A DNA stretch of 64,000 bases from Micromonospora terminaliae (lineage in GTDB: Bacteria > Actinomycetota > Actinomycetes > Mycobacteriales > Micromonosporaceae), in contig NZ_CP045309.1 in NCBI RefSeq assembly GCF_009671205.1, forward strand, positions 2,294,001 through 2,358,000, written 5' to 3'. The position numbers and the translations under genes were made by a program. Positions 61,572-64,000 of this stretch are shown piece by piece. The notes beneath the pieces were generated by a model. The model saw only the letters and a program-made list of their open reading frames with translations. It was not told the DNA's origin and did no database searches. Numbering within the stretch: the stretch's first letter is position 1; every line of letters begins with the position of its first letter.

Positions 61572-62858
61572 CTACTTCGCCAGCAGCGGCTGGATCTTGG
61601 CGCAGACGCCGTCGAGCACGGCCTTGACGTCCGCGTTCGGCTGCCACAGCGGGTCGAGGCCCGCGCGGACCTGCTGGCTCAGCTCGGCCTGGCCGGCGTG
61701 ACTGGGCTTCACCACGCCGTTGGTGATGCCGTCGATGACGACCTTCTGCAGCTGCTCCGGCTTGAGCTTCGGGTTCGTCTTCGCGAGCGTCTCGGCGGTC
61801 AGCTGGGACTGCCGGGGTGGCGGGAAGAACTGGGCGAGCTTCGCCGAGTTCGTCGGGTTGGTGAAGAAGGCCAGGAAGTCGGCCGCCTGCTTGGCGTGCG
61901 GGCTCTTCTTCATCACCCCGAGGCCGGCCTGGCCGACCACCGCGTAGTTGCCCTTCGGCCCGGCCGGCAGCGGCACCAGGTCCCACCCGAAGCCGCCGTC
62001 CTTCAGCAGCGAGGCGCGGGAGATCTGGGTGACCGTCATGGCCGAGTCACCGGCGAAGAAGTCGGCCGTCGTGCCCGGGCCGGGCAGCGCCTTCTGGGTG
62101 AAGGTGGCCTTGTGCAGGGTGGTCATGGCCTCGACCATCTCGGGGCTGTTGAACCCGCAGGTCTTGCCGTCCTCGCTCCAGGCCTGGGCACCCCACCCGG
62201 TCCAGAAGGTGGACAGGTTGTCCCAGCCCTTGTAGTCGAAGTCCCGGATGACCAGGCCGGCCTTGCCGGACTTCGCCCCGGCCGCAGCGGCGGTGGCCAG
62301 GGCGTTGTCCCAGGTCCACTGCCCGGCCGCGATCAGCTCGGCCGGGGTCTTCTGCCCGGCCTTCTTGACCATGTCGGTGTTGACGAAGACCCCGAACGGC
62401 GAGGTCGAGAACGGGTACGCGTAGAGCTTCCCGTCGTTCTGCCAGAGCTTGAGCGTGGCGGGGGAGAGGTCGTCGTACTGGTAGCCCTCGGCCTTCTTGA
62501 GCGTGTCGTCCAGGGGCTGCAGGGCGCCCGAGGCGACGAAGTCGGGGGCGGAGTTCTCGAACACCCAGGCGAGGTCGGGCGCGTTCCCGCCGGCGATCTG
62601 GGTGGTCAGGGTGGTGGTGTAGTTGTCGAACGGCAGCGGGTCGAACTTGATCTCCGCGACGTCCGGGTGGCTCTTGCGGTACTCGTCAGCGATCTCGTTG
62701 AACAGTTTGAGGTGCGCCTCGTTGGCGGACCAGACGGTCATCCGCAGCTTCGCCGGGCCGTTGTCGGCGGACTCGCCACCGCCGCCGCCGCAGGCGGTCA
62801 GGGCGAGCGCGCCGGCCAGCGCTACGGCGATGCCGCGCAGGGCCTTTCGTGCTCTCAC
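61572..62858 (-). CDS. Sugar ABC substrate-binding lipoprotein
   Basis: 428-aa SBP_bac_1 protein. The lipoprotein signal ends in LALTACGG (Cys23). Binding-protein features are KLRMTVWSANEAHLKLFNEI, ADEYRKSHPDVAEIKFDPLP, PDLAWVFENSAPDFVASGAL and YAYPFSTSPFGVFVNTDMV. A GTG start with GAGGAGA six bases upstream is used. It delivers the sugar to the MalF/MalG-type permeases; no dedicated ATPase is in the window, so a shared MsiK-type ATPase is likely, as is common in actinomycetes. Confidence 0.92.
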   Translation of the reverse strand: MRARKALRGIAVALAGALALTACGGGGGESADNGPAKLRMTVWSANEAHLKLFNEIADEYRKSHPDVAEIKFDPLPFDNYTTTLTTQIAGGNAPDLAWVFENSAPDFVASGALQPLDDTLKKAEGYQYDDLSPATLKLWQNDGKLYAYPFSTSPFGVFVNTDMVKKAGQKTPAELIAAGQWTWDNALATAAAAGAKSGKAGLVIRDFDYKGWDNLSTFWTGWGAQAWSEDGKTCGFNSPEMVEAMTTLHKATFTQKALPGPGTTADFFAGDSAMTVTQISRASLLKDGGFGWDLVPLPAGPKGNYAVVGQAGLGVMKKSPHAKQAADFLAFFTNPTNSAKLAQFFPPPRQSQLTAETLAKTNPKLKPEQLQKVVIDGITNGVVKPSHAGQAELSQQVRAGLDPLWQPNADVKAVLDGVCAKIQPLLAK

Positions 62859-62885
62859 AATCTTCTCCTCACCGGGGGTGTGTGT

Positions 62886-64000
62886 TCAGTAGCCCGCGAT
62901 CCGCGGCCAGCGCTGTTCCACGCCGGCGGCGGTGAGGCGGTCCTGGAAGTCGGCCAGCAGACGGGGGGTGTTGCGGACCGCACGCGGGGACTCGCCCCGC
63001 GCCAGACAGAAGTCGGCGAGCAGGCCGGCGACCTCGCCGATGTTCCACTCGACGGGGTGCAGCCGGTAGCTGCCGTTGGTGACATGGGTGGTGCCGATGT
63101 TCTTGCCGGCCGGCAGCAGGTTCTCCATCCGCTGCGGGATCAGCGCGCCGAGCGGGATCTCGAACGGGCAGGAGCCGACGTCGATGTAGTTGTCGCCGCC
63201 GGTCGACGGGTGCAGGTCGATCCGGTACATGCCCACGCCCACCGGGTCCGGGTAGCTGACCGCGCCGTGGTCGCCCCGGACCGCCAGGGACAGGTCCTGC
63301 TCGACGACGGTGTACTCGGCCCGGATCCGGCGGGACTCGCGGATGTACGGGGCCTGGGCCAGGCCGTCGGCGCTGCCGGTCACGTCGCCGCGCAGCCGCA
63401 GGCCCGGGAAGCCGGTGCCGCCGTCGGGCCGGGGCGCCTCGGTCTGCAGCCAGTAGAGCACCGAGTACGACAGCTCGCGGGCCTTGGCCAGGTGCCACGA
63501 CGCGTTCGGCACGTCGATGACCGGGCCCTCGAAGTAGTCGATCATCGGCCAGTTGACCAGGGTGATGTCGCTGCCGTACGCGCCGTCGGTGAAGTTGCGC
63601 CGGGCGGCGATGCGGCGGAACGTCCACAGGTTGCCGTCGCCGGGGTTGACGCGCTGGTCGGCGTTGACGCTCAGCGGGTCGTCGTCCGGGTTGGGGGTGA
63701 AGCTGCGCTCGACGATCTCCAGGGTGCGCGGGTGCGGCGACTTCCAGGACAGCAGCCGGTCGCCCCAGAAGTCGGGCTTGTAGTCGCGCCAGAAGTCGTA
63801 TCCGGCCGGCCGGTCGATGGTGTGGTCGCCGTCGACGTGGTCGATGGCGAAGCAGACGGAGACCGCCTGCATGTTCATGGGCTGGGCCTCGGCCGGGGCG
63901 CTCGGCTCACCGGTCTCCGCCCGCGACTCGAACCCGGTGACGTACTCCGTGCCGGTCAGCGGCAGCAACTCGCCGGTCTCGGTGGCGTCCAGGACGTACG
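62886..64000 (-). CDS. FAD-dependent oxidoreductase (5' end outside window)
   Basis: C-terminal 371 or so residues of an FAD-dependent oxidoreductase of the PF12831 type; the frame is open to the window edge (YVLDATETGELLPLTG before the first internal Met), so the FAD-binding N-terminus lies beyond 64000. Conserved C-terminal parts include NWPMIDYFEGPVIDVPNASW, FEIPLGALIPQRMENLLPAG, NIGTTHVTNGSYRLHPVEWN and IGEVAGLLADFCL. Such enzymes sit in many glycan-utilisation operons and may oxidise a sugar or cyclitol. It lies 27 nt before the sugar-binding lipoprotein, in the same operon. Confidence 0.85.
   Translation of the reverse strand, partial: YVLDATETGELLPLTGTEYVTGFESRAETGEPSAPAEAQPMNMQAVSVCFAIDHVDGDHTIDRPAGYDFWRDYKPDFWGDRLLSWKSPHPRTLEIVERSFTPNPDDDPLSVNADQRVNPGDGNLWTFRRIAARRNFTDGAYGSDITLVNWPMIDYFEGPVIDVPNASWHLAKARELSYSVLYWLQTEAPRPDGGTGFPGLRLRGDVTGSADGLAQAPYIRESRRIRAEYTVVEQDLSLAVRGDHGAVSYPDPVGVGMYRIDLHPSTGGDNYIDVGSCPFEIPLGALIPQRMENLLPAGKNIGTTHVTNGSYRLHPVEWNIGEVAGLLADFCLARGESPRAVRNTPRLLADFQDRLTAAGVEQRWPRIAGY

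Overview
The DNA is very GC-rich (third codon positions almost always G or C), with GTG/TTG starts, leaderless transcripts (TAnnnT boxes 6-8 nt before a start), ROK, LuxR/NarL, ECF and WXG100 families, and no tRNA or rRNA genes. This fits an actinomycete chromosome, probably Micromonosporaceae (inference from gene content and style, not from a search). The window is almost fully coding and reads as an accessory arm made of metabolic cassettes, regulators and decayed genes.

Layout. 1-7.7 kb: a glycolate/glyoxylate cassette (malate synthase A, glcDEF, LctP-type permease) closed by a strong hairpin. 7.8-14.6 kb: MFS exporter, a radical-SAM protein with an atypical cysteine motif, a ROK repressor divergent from a DUF1479 oxygenase-like gene, a degenerate toxin-associated/SUKH remnant, and a GNAT-kinase fusion. 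14.7-21.3 kb: secreted M4 metalloprotease, LuxR-type regulator, an IS3 remnant, a GNAT-VOC fusion, a 677-nt gene-free stretch with strong RNA structure, and peptidase E. 21.5-25.8 kb: an ECF42-type sigma factor between two DGPF/YCII genes (the second frameshifted), then an IS607-type element with tnpA and tnpB. 25.8-36.2 kb: an ABC exporter with its own DesK/NarL-type two-component system, several small hypotheticals, a SUFU-domain protein and a GntR-ABC operon with a perfect palindromic operator. 36.3-41.7 kb: a broken sigma factor, DUF2277, an MDR oxidoreductase and HD protein divergent from a GlxA-type activator, and a secreted M1 peptidase.

41.9-52.3 kb is a divergent catabolic locus: ROK regulator, M81 peptidase and ROK kinase on one side; a dipeptide-type ABC importer with a fused double ATPase and a CutC protein on the other. 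A canonical promoter overlaid by inverted repeats lies between them. 52.4-56.5 kb holds DUF1330, a voltage-gated-type cation channel preceded by a leaderless 22-codon ORF, and a compact toxin module: tandem-YbaB protein, WXG100 partner, CpnT-like N-terminal/membrane protein, EndoU nuclease and a probable immunity protein. 56.5-64 kb (minus strand) is an amino-sugar uptake and catabolism operon: FAD oxidoreductase, sugar-binding lipoprotein, two permeases, ROK kinase, NanE epimerase and a Tat-exported DUF4127 protein.

The best candidate for an under-described system is the split CpnT-like EndoU module with its tandem-YbaB partner. Next are the NanE/ROK/DUF4127/FAD-oxidoreductase operon, the M81-ROK-CutC import locus and the Cx8Cx2C radical-SAM protein. 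All functions are inferred from recognisable motifs and gene order; no database search was possible.
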